Source: Rhodocyclaceae bacterium (GTDB lineage: Bacteria; Pseudomonadota; Gammaproteobacteria; Burkholderiales; Rhodocyclaceae). From it: DNA of 36,801 bases. The position numbers and the translations under genes were made by a program. The stretch's first letter is position 1, and every line of letters starts with the position of its first letter. The stretch spans positions 1 through 36,801 of the forward strand of contig JAGRGD010000001.1 of the NCBI GenBank assembly GCA_020445665.1, in the 5' to 3' direction. Below the pieces are notes generated by a model. That model had not been told where the DNA came from. It ran no database searches and was given only the letters and a program-made list of their open reading frames with translations. This document shows, in pieces, positions 8,868 through 17,490 of the stretch.

Positions 8868-10058
8868 TCAGCGCCGGCGTTCCACTTCGGAGACGATCCG
8901 CCAGGCGCCGGCCCGCCGTACCAGCGCCATCTGCTTGCGCGAGACGTCGCGCACGCCCCGGGCGCGGTAGGTCTGGGTGAAGCTCGCCTCGGCCCGGTCG
9001 CCGTCGACCCGAATCGCCAGGCCATCCGCCGTCACCACAATGTGCTCTGCTGCCTCGATCCGCGCCCGTCGGGACTGCGCCCAGTCCGCGCGGGTGCCGC
9101 CCTCGGGTGGCTGGAAATCGGCAGCGTAGTGGGCCAGGTAGGCGCCTACGTCGCCCCGGCTCCAGGCGCTGGCCCAGGACAGGATGGTCTCGCGCACCTG
9201 GGTATCCGGTGGGGCACCCTGTTCGGGCAGGTCGAAGACGCCCTGCACGGGGGGCGTATCGATGTTCAGGGCCGCAAAGGCGTTGGGGGGGGCGCTCTCG
9301 CGATTGAGATAACTGCGGGTACTGGCGAGGAGGCTGACCTGCTCGGTGGTCTCCGCCAGGTAGCGGGTCAGCGCTGGGCTGGCGCGCGCCAGTCGGGGAT
9401 GCGCCTGAAGGGTCTGCAGCGGCGTCTTCCCCGCCCGGTTGGCGCGCAGCACGTCAGCGCCGGCATGAACCAGGGTGCGGGCAATCTCGGCATCGCCGAC
9501 GATACGATCACCGAGGGTCAGCAGATGCAGCGGCGAGTTGCCATGCCGGTCAGGCGCGTCAGCGCGTGCGCCCGTGTCGAGCAACAGCTGAATGGCCTGT
9601 CGGTCGCCCCGGGCAACAGCATGGTGCAAGGCGGTGAAGCCTGCGAAACGCGAGCGCGTGTCGGTCGGGTCCGGCTGGGCGCCGTCGCGCAGCAGCCGGG
9701 TCAGCTCCGCCGTGTCGCCACATGCCGCCGCCTCCAGCAGGTGGGACGCCACCTCGCCGTCCTCGGGGCAGCGGCTGTCGGCGCCAGGCGTTGCCGTCGC
9801 CGTGGGGGCCGCGCGCGTGGGCGTCGGGATGCGTTCGGCGCGTGGTGCGGGGGCGCTTTGGGCGACGCCCCGGTTCGCTTCCGGCGCCCCTTGCCCGGCC
9901 CCGTCGTCAAGGAGGGTCGAGACGGCGATGGCGATGGCGACGAGCGCGGCGGGAATCGCGATGCTCAGCGCGAGCAGGCGAACCTCGCTCAATCGCGTTC
10001 TGCGATGCCGCCGGGAGCGCTTGCGTTGGGAGGGGTCGGGGTTAGGATGGGCTGGCAA
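8868..10058 (-). CDS. Membrane-anchored ankyrin-repeat protein with C-terminal NTF2-like (Cds6-type) domain
   Basis: With the TTG at 10058 as start the product has 396 residues: a basic stretch (QRKRSRRHRRTR), one membrane segment (LLALSIAIPAALVAIAIAVS), a Pro/Ala-rich spacer, three to four ankyrin repeats (HLLEAAACGDTAELTRLLRDG, ALHHAVARGDRQAIQLLLDTG, SPLHLLTLGD, ARTLVHAGADV) and a C-terminal NTF2-like domain of about 105 residues starting ILSWASAWSRGDVGAYLAHY and ending WRIVSEVERRR. The topology would put ankyrins and NTF2 domain in the periplasm. An in-frame ATG at 10229 with GGAG is possible, but the added codons (AGA, CTA, GTA, TCA) look non-coding and would crowd the divergent helicase gene. 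It may be co-transcribed with the ABC genes. Molecular function is unknown; a protein-protein scaffold is inference. Confidence 0.8.
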   Translation of the reverse strand: MPAHPNPDPSQRKRSRRHRRTRLSEVRLLALSIAIPAALVAIAIAVSTLLDDGAGQGAPEANRGVAQSAPAPRAERIPTPTRAAPTATATPGADSRCPEDGEVASHLLEAAACGDTAELTRLLRDGAQPDPTDTRSRFAGFTALHHAVARGDRQAIQLLLDTGARADAPDRHGNSPLHLLTLGDRIVGDAEIARTLVHAGADVLRANRAGKTPLQTLQAHPRLARASPALTRYLAETTEQVSLLASTRSYLNRESAPPNAFAALNIDTPPVQGVFDLPEQGAPPDTQVRETILSWASAWSRGDVGAYLAHYAADFQPPEGGTRADWAQSRRARIEAAEHIVVTADGLAIRVDGDRAEASFTQTYRARGVRDVSRKQMALVRRAGAWRIVSEVERRR

Positions 10059-10276
10059 ATTCGTTACAAAAGGCGTCGTTTTCCGGAATCTTAGCGCCGG
10101 GCGGGTCGCCGCGCGGGGATAAATGCCACAAATCCGGGGGTTTGCCGGCTGCCGTCGGTCTGTCGTTCTATCCTTGGCCCGCAGGTTCTGTGACAATGGA
10201 GGGTCGGGCGCGACAGGCGGTTGCGCCATTCTCTCCGCGCGCAGCGACGCCGCGCCCCACTCCGAAGATTATCCAG

Positions 10277-12424
10277 ATGAACGACGTATCTCCCACCCCT
10301 TCCGACGGCGAGGGGAGCCCCGCATTCGCCGATCTCGGCCTGCCCGACGCCCTTGTCGAGGCGCTCGCCGAGATTGGTTATGAGCGCCCGTCTCCGATCC
10401 AGGCCGCGTGCATTCCCGTCCTCCTCGAAGGGCACGACGTCCTCGGCCAGGCCCAGACGGGCACCGGCAAGACGGCCGCTTTCGCGCTGCCGCTCCTGAG
10501 CCGCATCGATGCCGGAGTGAACGCGCCCCAGGTGCTCGTCCTGACACCCACGCGGGAACTCGCGATCCAGGTCGCCGAGGCCTTCCAGAAGTACGCCCAC
10601 CACCTGCCCGGTTTCCACATCCTGCCGATCTATGGTGGCCAGAGCCTCGGCATGCAGTTGCGCCAGCTGGCGCGCGGGCCGCAGGTCGTGGTCGGAACGC
10701 CCGGGCGGGTCATCGACCACCTGGAGCGGGAGAGCCTCGAGGTGGACCGGTTGCAGGCCGTGGTCCTCGACGAGGCCGACGAGATGCTGCGCATGGGCTT
10801 CATCGACGATGTCGAGCGCATCCTCGAGGCCCTGCCCGAGACGCGCCAGGTAGCGCTGTTCTCGGCCACGATGCCTGAGCCGATCCGGCGCGTCGCCCAT
10901 CGCCACCTGCGCGAGCCGCGGGAAGTGCGCATCGCGCCGACCCAGGCGACCCTGCCCAGCATTCACCAGCGCTACTGGCAGGTCAGCGGTGTACACAAGC
11001 TGGATGCCCTGACCCGCATCCTCGAGGTCGAGGACACCCTGGATGCAGCGATCATCTTCGTCCGCACCAAGAACGCCACGGTGGAGCTGGCCGACAAGCT
11101 CTCGGCGCGGGGTTACGCCGCCTCTGCCCTGAACGGCGACATGCACCAGTCCCTGCGCGAGCGAACCATCGAGCAGTTGCGCGCCGGTGGCATCGACATC
11201 GTCGTCGCCACCGACGTGGCGGCGCGGGGGATCGACGTGGCGCGGGTGAGCCACGTCATCAACTACGACATCCCCTACGACACCGAAGCCTACGTTCACC
11301 GCATCGGCCGCACCGGCCGGGCGGGCCGCACCGGCTGCGCGATCCTCTTCGTGGCGCCCCGAGAGCGCCGCATGCTCAAGTTCATCGAGCGGGCCACGCG
11401 CCAGCCGATCGAGCCCATGAGCCTGCCCACCAAGGCCGCCCTGGCGGACCGGCGGGTGGCACGCTTCAAGCAGGAAATCCTCGATGTGCTGGAAGGCGAG
11501 GAACTCGGCTACTTCGAATCGCTGATGGGGCAGATGGAGGCCGAACTGGGTACCGACGTGCGCCGCATCGGCGCGGCGCTGGCCTGGCTGGCCCAGAAGG
11601 ATCGGCCGCTGCGCATCGACGTCGACCAGATCGGCGCGGCGCCAGCCGTCGATTCCTCCCGGTCGTATGCGCGCCCCGAAGTGCCCGAATCGCGAGCATT
11701 TGCGGCGCCGGCAGCCAGTGCGCCCAGGTCGTTTGCTGCGCCGGGCGAGCCACGTGCAGCCTCGTCGATTGCGCAACACGAGCGGGCGCCGTTGCGGCGA
11801 CCCGCCGCCCCGGCCGGCGCCATGGCGCTGGTTCGCTACCGTGTGCAGGTGGGCCGTCGCCAGCAGGTCGCGCCACGTGACCTGGTCGGCGCGATTGCCA
11901 ATGAAGGCGGTATCGACAGCCGCCGCATCGGGCGCATCGACCTGTTCGACGATTTCAGTACGGTCGAACTGCCGGCTGATCTGTCGGCCGACGTATTGGC
12001 CGTGCTGCGGCGTGTTCGGGTGCGTCAGGTGCCGCTCGGCATCGAGCTCGACGACGGCCGGATGCCGGAACGTCGGCCAGGACCGCCGGCTCCCGGCGGA
12101 AAGCGGGCCTGGCAGCCGTCTCCGACGGCGCGCCGCGGCAAGCCGGCTGGCGGTAGTGGTGGTGGCGAGGATCGCTGGCGCCGTGAGCCCCGCGAAGGCC
12201 AGCGCGACGGACAGCGCGATGGCCCCCGGCCATCCGGTCCCCGGGGTGGCAAGCCGGGTGCTGGCGGGCGTGATGAGCGCGGCGCCGGCTGGTCCGGTGG
12301 GCGCCCGGGCGGCTTCGACGCGCCGCGCAGACCCGCGGCCGGCGGGCGCGACAATCCGGGCGCCGATCGCCCGCGTGGTCGCGGCCCCCAGGGCAAGCCG
12401 ACGAAGGGCCGAAAACGAGACTGA
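10277..12424 (+). CDS. deaD: DEAD-box ATP-dependent RNA helicase, DeaD/CsdA type
   Basis: The 715-residue product has a Q motif (FADLGL...YERPSPIQAACIP), Walker A AQTGTGKT, PTRELAIQ, the DEAD box VLDEADEML, SAT, and in the second RecA domain ARGIDV and HRIGRTGRAGR. After the helicase core come a dimerisation-like region and a DbpA/CsdA-type RNA-binding domain (LVRYRVQVGRRQQVAPRDLV to VPLGIELDDGRM, about residues 516-597). The last 110 residues are Gly/Arg/Pro-rich with RGG-like tracts that should bind RNA. DeaD proteins unwind mRNA and rRNA structure, aid 50S assembly and act at low temperature. I use the ATG at 10277, just before the conserved core; the ORF is open upstream to 10142 without a supporting site. 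It is divergent from the ankyrin gene. Confidence 0.95.
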   Translation: MNDVSPTPSDGEGSPAFADLGLPDALVEALAEIGYERPSPIQAACIPVLLEGHDVLGQAQTGTGKTAAFALPLLSRIDAGVNAPQVLVLTPTRELAIQVAEAFQKYAHHLPGFHILPIYGGQSLGMQLRQLARGPQVVVGTPGRVIDHLERESLEVDRLQAVVLDEADEMLRMGFIDDVERILEALPETRQVALFSATMPEPIRRVAHRHLREPREVRIAPTQATLPSIHQRYWQVSGVHKLDALTRILEVEDTLDAAIIFVRTKNATVELADKLSARGYAASALNGDMHQSLRERTIEQLRAGGIDIVVATDVAARGIDVARVSHVINYDIPYDTEAYVHRIGRTGRAGRTGCAILFVAPRERRMLKFIERATRQPIEPMSLPTKAALADRRVARFKQEILDVLEGEELGYFESLMGQMEAELGTDVRRIGAALAWLAQKDRPLRIDVDQIGAAPAVDSSRSYARPEVPESRAFAAPAASAPRSFAAPGEPRAASSIAQHERAPLRRPAAPAGAMALVRYRVQVGRRQQVAPRDLVGAIANEGGIDSRRIGRIDLFDDFSTVELPADLSADVLAVLRRVRVRQVPLGIELDDGRMPERRPGPPAPGGKRAWQPSPTARRGKPAGGSGGGEDRWRREPREGQRDGQRDGPRPSGPRGGKPGAGGRDERGAGWSGGRPGGFDAPRRPAAGGRDNPGADRPRGRGPQGKPTKGRKRD

Positions 12425-12579
12425 GCGTGCCGGCGTGACACGCCGCACGAGGCCGGCCGGTGGGGAAGGATTGGACGGTTTTTCCCCGCTTTACCCACCG
12501 TTCGAATTGCGGGGTGGTCGGGATAATCGGTATCCAGGACAGAGCGGGCACAGGCCCGCCAGAGCATTGGAGACCGATC

Positions 12580-14052
12580 ATGCAAGTACGTCGCTATTTC
12601 GCCAGGAGCGCCCGTGAGGCCCTGCGCGAACTGAAGGAGGAACTCGGCTCCGACGCGATCGTGCTGTCCAACCGCGCCGTCGAAGGCGGCGTCGAGATAC
12701 TGGCCCTGCCGGCCGATGCGCTGAGTGAGCCGAAAGCGGCAGCCGTGGCACCGCGGCCGGCGTCGGAGCCGGCACGGCCGGCGCCCGCCGCCTCCCTTGC
12801 CGAAGACGAGTTCCGCCGCAGCCTGAGCAAGGCCCGTTCGCGCCAGCAAACGCAGCCCTCCGTGGAGGCGCCGCGCACGGTGCGCCCCTTCACGCCGCCC
12901 CGGGTCGAGGCCAGCGAGGTCCACATGCCGGCCCGGCAGGTACCGCAGCGGCCTGTTGATCACGACCTCTTCGTCGAAGCTGCGCCGCGGGCGCGGCGCA
13001 TCGAACCGGCGGCTGCCCGGCGGAGCGATGACGCACCCCGCGAGCCCGCCCCCGCGCGTCGCCCGGCGGCCGCGACGATGCCCAACGTCGAGGCCGAAGC
13101 GCGCATACGCGAACTGCAGGCCACCAACGAGAAGCTGATGGGTGAGCTGGGCGGCATCCGCAGCATGATTGAGCGTCAGCTGGCGGGCTTTGCGTGGGGC
13201 GAAGTCAGCCGCAATGCGCCGGCCCGCACCCGCCTGATGGCCGAGTTGCTTGAGGCGGGTTTCTCGGCCGAGCTGGCTCGCCGGATCGCCGATGGCATCG
13301 ATGCCGAGACCGACGCTGCTGCAGCGCGTACCGCGGCGAAGAATCTGATCAATCATCAGCTGCGGGCGGTGGCCAACGATACCGACATCATCGATCGCGG
13401 GGGCGTGTATGCCCTGGTGGGCCCTACCGGAGTCGGCAAGACGACCACGACTGCGAAGCTCGCGGCCCGCTGCGTGGTCCGCCACGGGGCCGACAAGCTG
13501 GCCCTGATCACGACCGATGGGTACCGGATCGGCGCCCACGAACAGCTTCGCATCTACGGCCGCATCCTTGGCGTGCCGGTGTTTGTCGTGCGCGACGCGG
13601 CTGACCTGCGCCAGACGCTCGCCGAACTGCGCAACAAGCACATGGTGCTGATCGACACCGTCGGCATGGGACAGCGGGATCGCATGGTGGCCGAGCAGAC
13701 GGCCATGCTCGTCGGAGCCGGCGAAGTCCGCCGCCTGCTGCTGCTCAATGCGACGAGCCGGGGCGATACCCTTGATGACGTGGTGGCTGCCTACGATGGG
13801 CCAGACCTCGCCGGGTGCATTTTCACCAAGGTGGATGAGGCTGCATCCCTGGCGCCGGCGCTCGACGTGGCGATCCGCCACCAGATGGACCTCTTCTACG
13901 TGGCCAACGGCCAGCGCGTGCCCGAGGATCTGCATCTGCCCAACCGGACCTATCTGCTGCACCGAGCCCTCAAGGAGCAGGCCCAGGGGTCGGCCTGGAA
14001 GCTCCGGAGCGAAGAGGCGGGCATGCTGATGTCCCACGGCGCGGGGGTCTGA
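12580..14052 (+). CDS. flhF: Flagellar SRP-family GTPase FlhF
   Basis: FlhF is an SRP-type GTPase that sets the place and number of polar flagella. The 490-residue protein starts MQVRRYFARSAREALRELKEELG, the standard FlhF N-terminus, followed by a long Ala/Pro-rich B region, a helical N domain and the G domain: P-loop GPTGVGKTTTTAKLAA (about 280-288), TTDGYRIGAHEQLRIYG, DTVGMGQRD, and FTKVDEAASLAPALD. Its end, VPEDLHLPNR, is also typical. The ATG at 12580 follows GGAG (12569-12572); the longer frame from 12460 lacks support. The next gene starts one base after its stop, so flhF and the FlhG-like gene are translationally linked. In this gene group flhF, flhG and fliA usually follow flhA. Confidence 0.96.
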   Translation: MQVRRYFARSAREALRELKEELGSDAIVLSNRAVEGGVEILALPADALSEPKAAAVAPRPASEPARPAPAASLAEDEFRRSLSKARSRQQTQPSVEAPRTVRPFTPPRVEASEVHMPARQVPQRPVDHDLFVEAAPRARRIEPAAARRSDDAPREPAPARRPAAATMPNVEAEARIRELQATNEKLMGELGGIRSMIERQLAGFAWGEVSRNAPARTRLMAELLEAGFSAELARRIADGIDAETDAAAARTAAKNLINHQLRAVANDTDIIDRGGVYALVGPTGVGKTTTTAKLAARCVVRHGADKLALITTDGYRIGAHEQLRIYGRILGVPVFVVRDAADLRQTLAELRNKHMVLIDTVGMGQRDRMVAEQTAMLVGAGEVRRLLLLNATSRGDTLDDVVAAYDGPDLAGCIFTKVDEAASLAPALDVAIRHQMDLFYVANGQRVPEDLHLPNRTYLLHRALKEQAQGSAWKLRSEEAGMLMSHGAGV

Positions 14053-14053
14053 G

Positions 14054-14854
14054 ATGCTGGACGGTCGAGAAGATCAGGCCAGCGGCCTTCGCCGACTGTT
14101 CCGGCGCTCGCCGCCCGCGGTGGTGGCGATGTTCGCCGCCGGGCGTACCCCCCAGGCACTGGCTGCCCGCACCCTGATGGAGCTGGCGCGGCGTGCGCCG
14201 GGGGTCGCGGTGCTGGACGAAACGCCGGGCGAAGGTGGCTTGCTCGAGGCCTTCGGTGTCGAGCCCCGGGGCGACCTGTTGCATCTGATCGACGGGGCGA
14301 CCCAGATCGGCTCGCTGGTCAGTGAGCTGGGACGCGACCTGACGCATCTGTCGGTCGGTGGTGCGGCGCTGGCGCTGCCCTTGCTCGACGACGACCGACG
14401 CGATCACCTCGTCACCGGTCTGGCCGAGATCCAGCGCCGGACGCAGCTGATGGTCGTGCACGGGGTCCAGGCCGAATGGTCGCGCCCTTCGCCCTTCGTG
14501 CTCGCGGCGCCCAGCCGGATGCTGGTCATTGAGGCCAGCGCGCGGGGTGTCACCGACGGGGTCGCGATCATTCGTCAGCTCGCCGGCGCAGGTGCCGGCG
14601 ACCTGGCTGTCGCGGTTGCCGGTGCCCGCGACCGGCACGAGGCCCTGGCGCTATACGGCCAGCTCGAGGCGTTGGTCCGGCGGCAGGTGGGGCTGCCCCT
14701 GCGCCTGATTGGCGAACTGGAACGGGACGATCTTGCAGCCCGTCTCCAGGACCAGGCGCCGCCCCGCAGGGAGCGCCAGGCATCGGCCGCATTCTTGCGC
14801 CGGCTGTCGGCATGGACGCGAACCCAAGGCATGACAGGAGGTCACCGGGCATGA
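14054..14854 (+). CDS. Degenerate FlhG/FleN-like (MinD-fold) protein
   Basis: The position between flhF and fliA is that of flhG/fleN, a MinD-type ATPase that limits flagellar number by controlling FlhF and the master regulator. The 266-residue product has MinD-like length and pattern (AVVAMFAAGRTPQALAARTLMELARRAPGVAVLDE at 22-56; LMVVHGVQAEWSRPSPFVLAAPSRMLVIEASARGVTDGVAIIRQL at about 134-178, matching the late switch and the T-x-A-Y helix). However the deviant Walker A (KGGVGKT) is replaced by FAAGRTPQA, with no lysine, and the catalytic DTAAG region is also unrecognisable. It should therefore not bind ATP in the normal way. The ORF is intact with normal codon use. Assignment rests on context and fold-like pattern, so another function is possible. 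Confidence 0.7.
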   Translation: MLDGREDQASGLRRLFRRSPPAVVAMFAAGRTPQALAARTLMELARRAPGVAVLDETPGEGGLLEAFGVEPRGDLLHLIDGATQIGSLVSELGRDLTHLSVGGAALALPLLDDDRRDHLVTGLAEIQRRTQLMVVHGVQAEWSRPSPFVLAAPSRMLVIEASARGVTDGVAIIRQLAGAGAGDLAVAVAGARDRHEALALYGQLEALVRRQVGLPLRLIGELERDDLAARLQDQAPPRRERQASAAFLRRLSAWTRTQGMTGGHRA

Positions 14855-14982
14855 ACCCCGAAGCGCGAAAATTCGCAAACAAACCAAAATTGTGGAAGGC
14901 TGGGGGCGCTTCGTCGCAAAATGGGCGACATAACGCTTCAAGGGAACCGGGCCACTGGGCGCCCAAGCAGACCGGACGAGAT

Positions 14983-15744
14983 ATGTACACTGCATCAGGA
15001 CGCATGGACAAGGACCAGCTGGTCACGCAATACGCACCGCTGGTCAAGCGCATTGCCTACCATTTGATGGCCAAGTTGCCTGCCAGCGTTCAGGTCGAGG
15101 ACATCATTCAGAACGGCATGCTGGGTCTGCTGGACGCCATCAACCGGTATGAGGAAGGGCTCGGCGCCCAGTTCGAGACCTACGCAGTGCAGCGCATCCG
15201 CGGCGCGATGCTCGACGGCCTGCGCGAGAACGACTGGCTGCCCCGCTCGCTGCGTCGTGACATGCGGCGCATCGAAGCTGCGGTGCACCAGCTCGAGCAG
15301 GAGTTCGGTCGTCAGCCGAGCGAGAAGGAACTGGCCGACGCGCTGGATCTGCCCCTGTCTGACTACCAGAAGATGCTGCAGGAGGCCCGCGGCTACCAGC
15401 TCGTCTATTTCGAGGACTTCACCGCTTCCGACGATGATGACTACCTGGAGCGGCATGCCGTGGGCAGTGCCCAGGACAATCCGCTCGACGTGCTGATGGA
15501 CCAGAACATGCGCGTGGTGCTGGTGAACGCCATTGATGACCTGCCCGAGCGTGAGAAGACCGTCATGGGCCTCTACTACGAGCAGGACCTCAACCTGCGC
15601 GAGATCGGCGAGGTCCTCGGGGTCTCGGAGTCCCGCGTGTGTCAGCTCCACAGCCAGGCCATCGCCCGCCTGCGCTCCCGCATCCACGGCGCGCGCGCCG
15701 AGACCAAGCCCCGCCGCGGACGACCGCCGCGCAAGAGCCAGTAA
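14983..15744 (+). CDS. fliA: Flagellar sigma factor 28, FliA
   Basis: FliA directs RNA polymerase to late flagellar and chemotaxis genes. The 253-residue product from the ATG at 14983 starts MYTASGRMDKDQLVTQYAPLVKRIAYHL, the usual FliA beginning, with sigma region 2 (DIIQNGMLGLLDAINRYEEG, FETYAVQRIRGAMLDGLRENDW), region 3 (RRDMRRIEAAVHQLEQEFGR) and region 4 (LPEREKTVMGLYYEQDLNLREIGEVLGVSESRVCQLHSQAIARLR). The tail is basic (PRRGRPPRKSQ). An in-frame ATG at 14851 has a perfect AGGAGGT eight bases upstream and overlaps the stop of the preceding gene; it would add 44 residues not usual for FliA. It is directly followed by motC, whose product class is a common FliA target. Confidence 0.95.
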   Translation: MYTASGRMDKDQLVTQYAPLVKRIAYHLMAKLPASVQVEDIIQNGMLGLLDAINRYEEGLGAQFETYAVQRIRGAMLDGLRENDWLPRSLRRDMRRIEAAVHQLEQEFGRQPSEKELADALDLPLSDYQKMLQEARGYQLVYFEDFTASDDDDYLERHAVGSAQDNPLDVLMDQNMRVVLVNAIDDLPEREKTVMGLYYEQDLNLREIGEVLGVSESRVCQLHSQAIARLRSRIHGARAETKPRRGRPPRKSQ

Positions 15745-15762
15745 GGGCGCGCCGGGTTCGAC

Positions 15763-16503
15763 ATGGACAAGATCAGCCTGATCGGCCTGACCCTGGGGGT
15801 CACCGCGATCGTGCTGGGGCAGTATCTGGAAGGGGGGCATATCGGCTCCCTGATCCAGCCGACGGCCTTTTTCATCGTGATCGGCGGCACGCTGGGCGCG
15901 GTCATGTTGCAGAGCCCCTTCAGCGTCTTCGTGGAAGGCATGCGGATGGCGCGCTGGGTCTTCGTCCCGCCGGCCACCGGACAGCAGGAAGTGATCGACC
16001 AGGTCGTGGCGTGGAGCCAGGTGGCCCGTAAGGAGGGTTTGCTGGCCCTCGAGAACCTGTTGCCCCAGATGGAGGACCGATTTACCCAGAAGGGCGTCCA
16101 GTTGCTGGTGGACGGCGTCGAGCCGGAGCGCCTTCGGGCTGTGCTCGAGGTCGAGATCGGCACCTTTGAAACCCGCCTCAAGCAGGCCGCCAAGGTCTGG
16201 GAAGGCGCGGGTGGCTATGCCCCGACGATCGGTATCCTGGGCGCCGTGATGGGCCTGATTCACGTCATGGAAAACCTCTCGGACCCGTCCAAGCTGGGCT
16301 CAGGCATCGCCGTAGCCTTCGTCGCGACGATCTACGGCGTGGGTTCAGCCAACCTGATCTTCCTGCCTGTGGCCAAGAAGCTGCAGGCGCACATCGGCCG
16401 CCTCGTGGCGGCCCGCGACATGGTCGTCGACGGTCTGGTCGGCATTGCCAACGGCGACAACCCGCGCATCATCGAGAGCCGGCTGCAGGGCTACCTCGAC
16501 TGA
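15763..16503 (+). CDS. motC: Flagellar stator subunit MotC (MotA/PomA family)
   Basis: The 246-residue protein is a MotA-family proton- or sodium-channel subunit with four membrane segments: about 6-22, 29-50, 148-170 and 182-204. Signature sequences include the N-terminal MDKISLIGLTLGVTAIVLGQ, FFIVIGGTLGAVML, the cytoplasmic loop that contacts FliG (ARKEGLLALENLLPQMEDRFTQKGVQLLVDG) and GGYAPTIGILGAVMGLIHVMENL with the conserved proline segment. The short length (MotA is about 290) and pairing with a MotD neighbour identify the second, MotCD-type stator found in Pseudomonas and many betaproteobacteria. Its start lies 19 bp after fliA, so the two are probably one transcript. Confidence 0.93.
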   Translation: MDKISLIGLTLGVTAIVLGQYLEGGHIGSLIQPTAFFIVIGGTLGAVMLQSPFSVFVEGMRMARWVFVPPATGQQEVIDQVVAWSQVARKEGLLALENLLPQMEDRFTQKGVQLLVDGVEPERLRAVLEVEIGTFETRLKQAAKVWEGAGGYAPTIGILGAVMGLIHVMENLSDPSKLGSGIAVAFVATIYGVGSANLIFLPVAKKLQAHIGRLVAARDMVVDGLVGIANGDNPRIIESRLQGYLD

Positions 16504-16563
16504 CCACCCTTCCGCTGGCTCAAGGCCGGCACCCGGCCTGCCGTTGTTAGCGGAAAGGAAGCG

Positions 16564-17400
16564 ATGACCATGGCCCGACGACGACATTCCGAGGAAGAGC
16601 ACGAGAACCACGAGCGGTGGCTGGTCTCGTATGCTGACTTCATCACGCTGCTGTTCGCTTTTTTTGTGGTGATGTACGCCATCAGTTCCGTGAACGAGGG
16701 CAAGTACCGGGTGTTGTCCGACTCCATGGTGCAGGCCTTTCGCAGTATCGACGCGAATGTGCGCGGCAGCCAGATCGTCGTGCCGCCAACCATCATGAGC
16801 AGCACCCAGGCGGGCCCGCCGGCGGCGCAACCCACCCCCCCCAAGGACACCGTGCTGGAGGCCAAGCGGGAGCAGCTGTCCAAGAAGATGCGCAATGTCG
16901 CCGACGACATCCGCCGGGTGCTCGAGCCCCTGACCCGCGATGGACAGGTGCGCGTCACCGAAGGGGCCCACGGCATCACCGTGGAGATCAACGCCAGTGT
17001 CCTGTTCCCGGTCGGCGAGGCGCTGATCGGTGGCGAGGCGTCTCGCTCGCTGACCGCAGTCGCCCAGGTGCTTGCGGGCGCCGAGTTCCCGATCACCATC
17101 GAAGGGCACACGGATGATGTGCCGATCAGTACGCCCCGCTTCCCGTCCAACTGGGAGCTCTCCGCCGTACGGGCGTCGAGCGTCGTACGCCTCTTTGTCG
17201 AAGCCGGCGTTGCGCCCTGGCGGCTGACGGCGGCGGGCTATGGTGACCAGCGACCTGTAGCGGAGAACGATACGGAAACCGGCCGAGCCCGCAATCGGCG
17301 GGTGACGCTGCTGATCGAGTCGCTGATTGATGATGTCGAGCTCGACACGCCGATGCGCCCCTCGGACCGGGTCGGCGCAATAGAGCCCGTCCGCCGCTGA
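16564..17400 (+). CDS. motD: Flagellar stator subunit MotD (MotB family)
   Basis: The 278-residue product has a charged N-terminus (RRRHSEEEHENHERW), the plug and single membrane segment WLVSYADFITLLFAFFVVMY with the ion-binding aspartate D26, a variable periplasmic linker and a C-terminal OmpA-like peptidoglycan-binding domain (ITIEGHTDDVPISTPRFPSNWELSAVRASSVVRLF, GYGDQRPVAENDTETGRARNRRVTLLI). With MotC it forms the stator that converts ion flow to flagellar torque. The ATG at 16564 follows AAAGGAA with three bases spacing; an ATG two codons later is the alternative. Sixty bases separate it from motC. Confidence 0.95.
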   Translation: MTMARRRHSEEEHENHERWLVSYADFITLLFAFFVVMYAISSVNEGKYRVLSDSMVQAFRSIDANVRGSQIVVPPTIMSSTQAGPPAAQPTPPKDTVLEAKREQLSKKMRNVADDIRRVLEPLTRDGQVRVTEGAHGITVEINASVLFPVGEALIGGEASRSLTAVAQVLAGAEFPITIEGHTDDVPISTPRFPSNWELSAVRASSVVRLFVEAGVAPWRLTAAGYGDQRPVAENDTETGRARNRRVTLLIESLIDDVELDTPMRPSDRVGAIEPVRR

Positions 17401-17490
17401 GGACCGGCCGCCGGTGGGTGGCGATACACACAAAGATACATAAATGGACTATGGTGATGCCATCCAACGATGCACGTCAGGAGGGCCGTC

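Noticed and set aside
10059-10229. ATG start at 10229 for the ankyrin protein
   Set aside because: GGAG is only three bases away and the added codons are atypical for this genome; kept as an alternative only.
12066-12421. Gly/Arg-rich end of deaD considered as a repeat array
   Set aside because: Degenerate low-complexity codons of an RGG-like tail, not a nucleotide repeat.
10091-12448. 785-residue open frame antisense to deaD
   Set aside because: Low-complexity His/Arg/Gly composition and no family match; mirrors the helicase codons.
12425-12579. Possible sigma-28 or sigma-70 promoter of flhF (GATAAT at 12522-12527)
   Set aside because: No adequate -35 element at 15-18 bases for either sigma factor.
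12025-14037. 670-residue open frame antisense to flhF
   Set aside because: Shadow of the FlhF coding strand, no recognisable domain and no ribosome-binding site.
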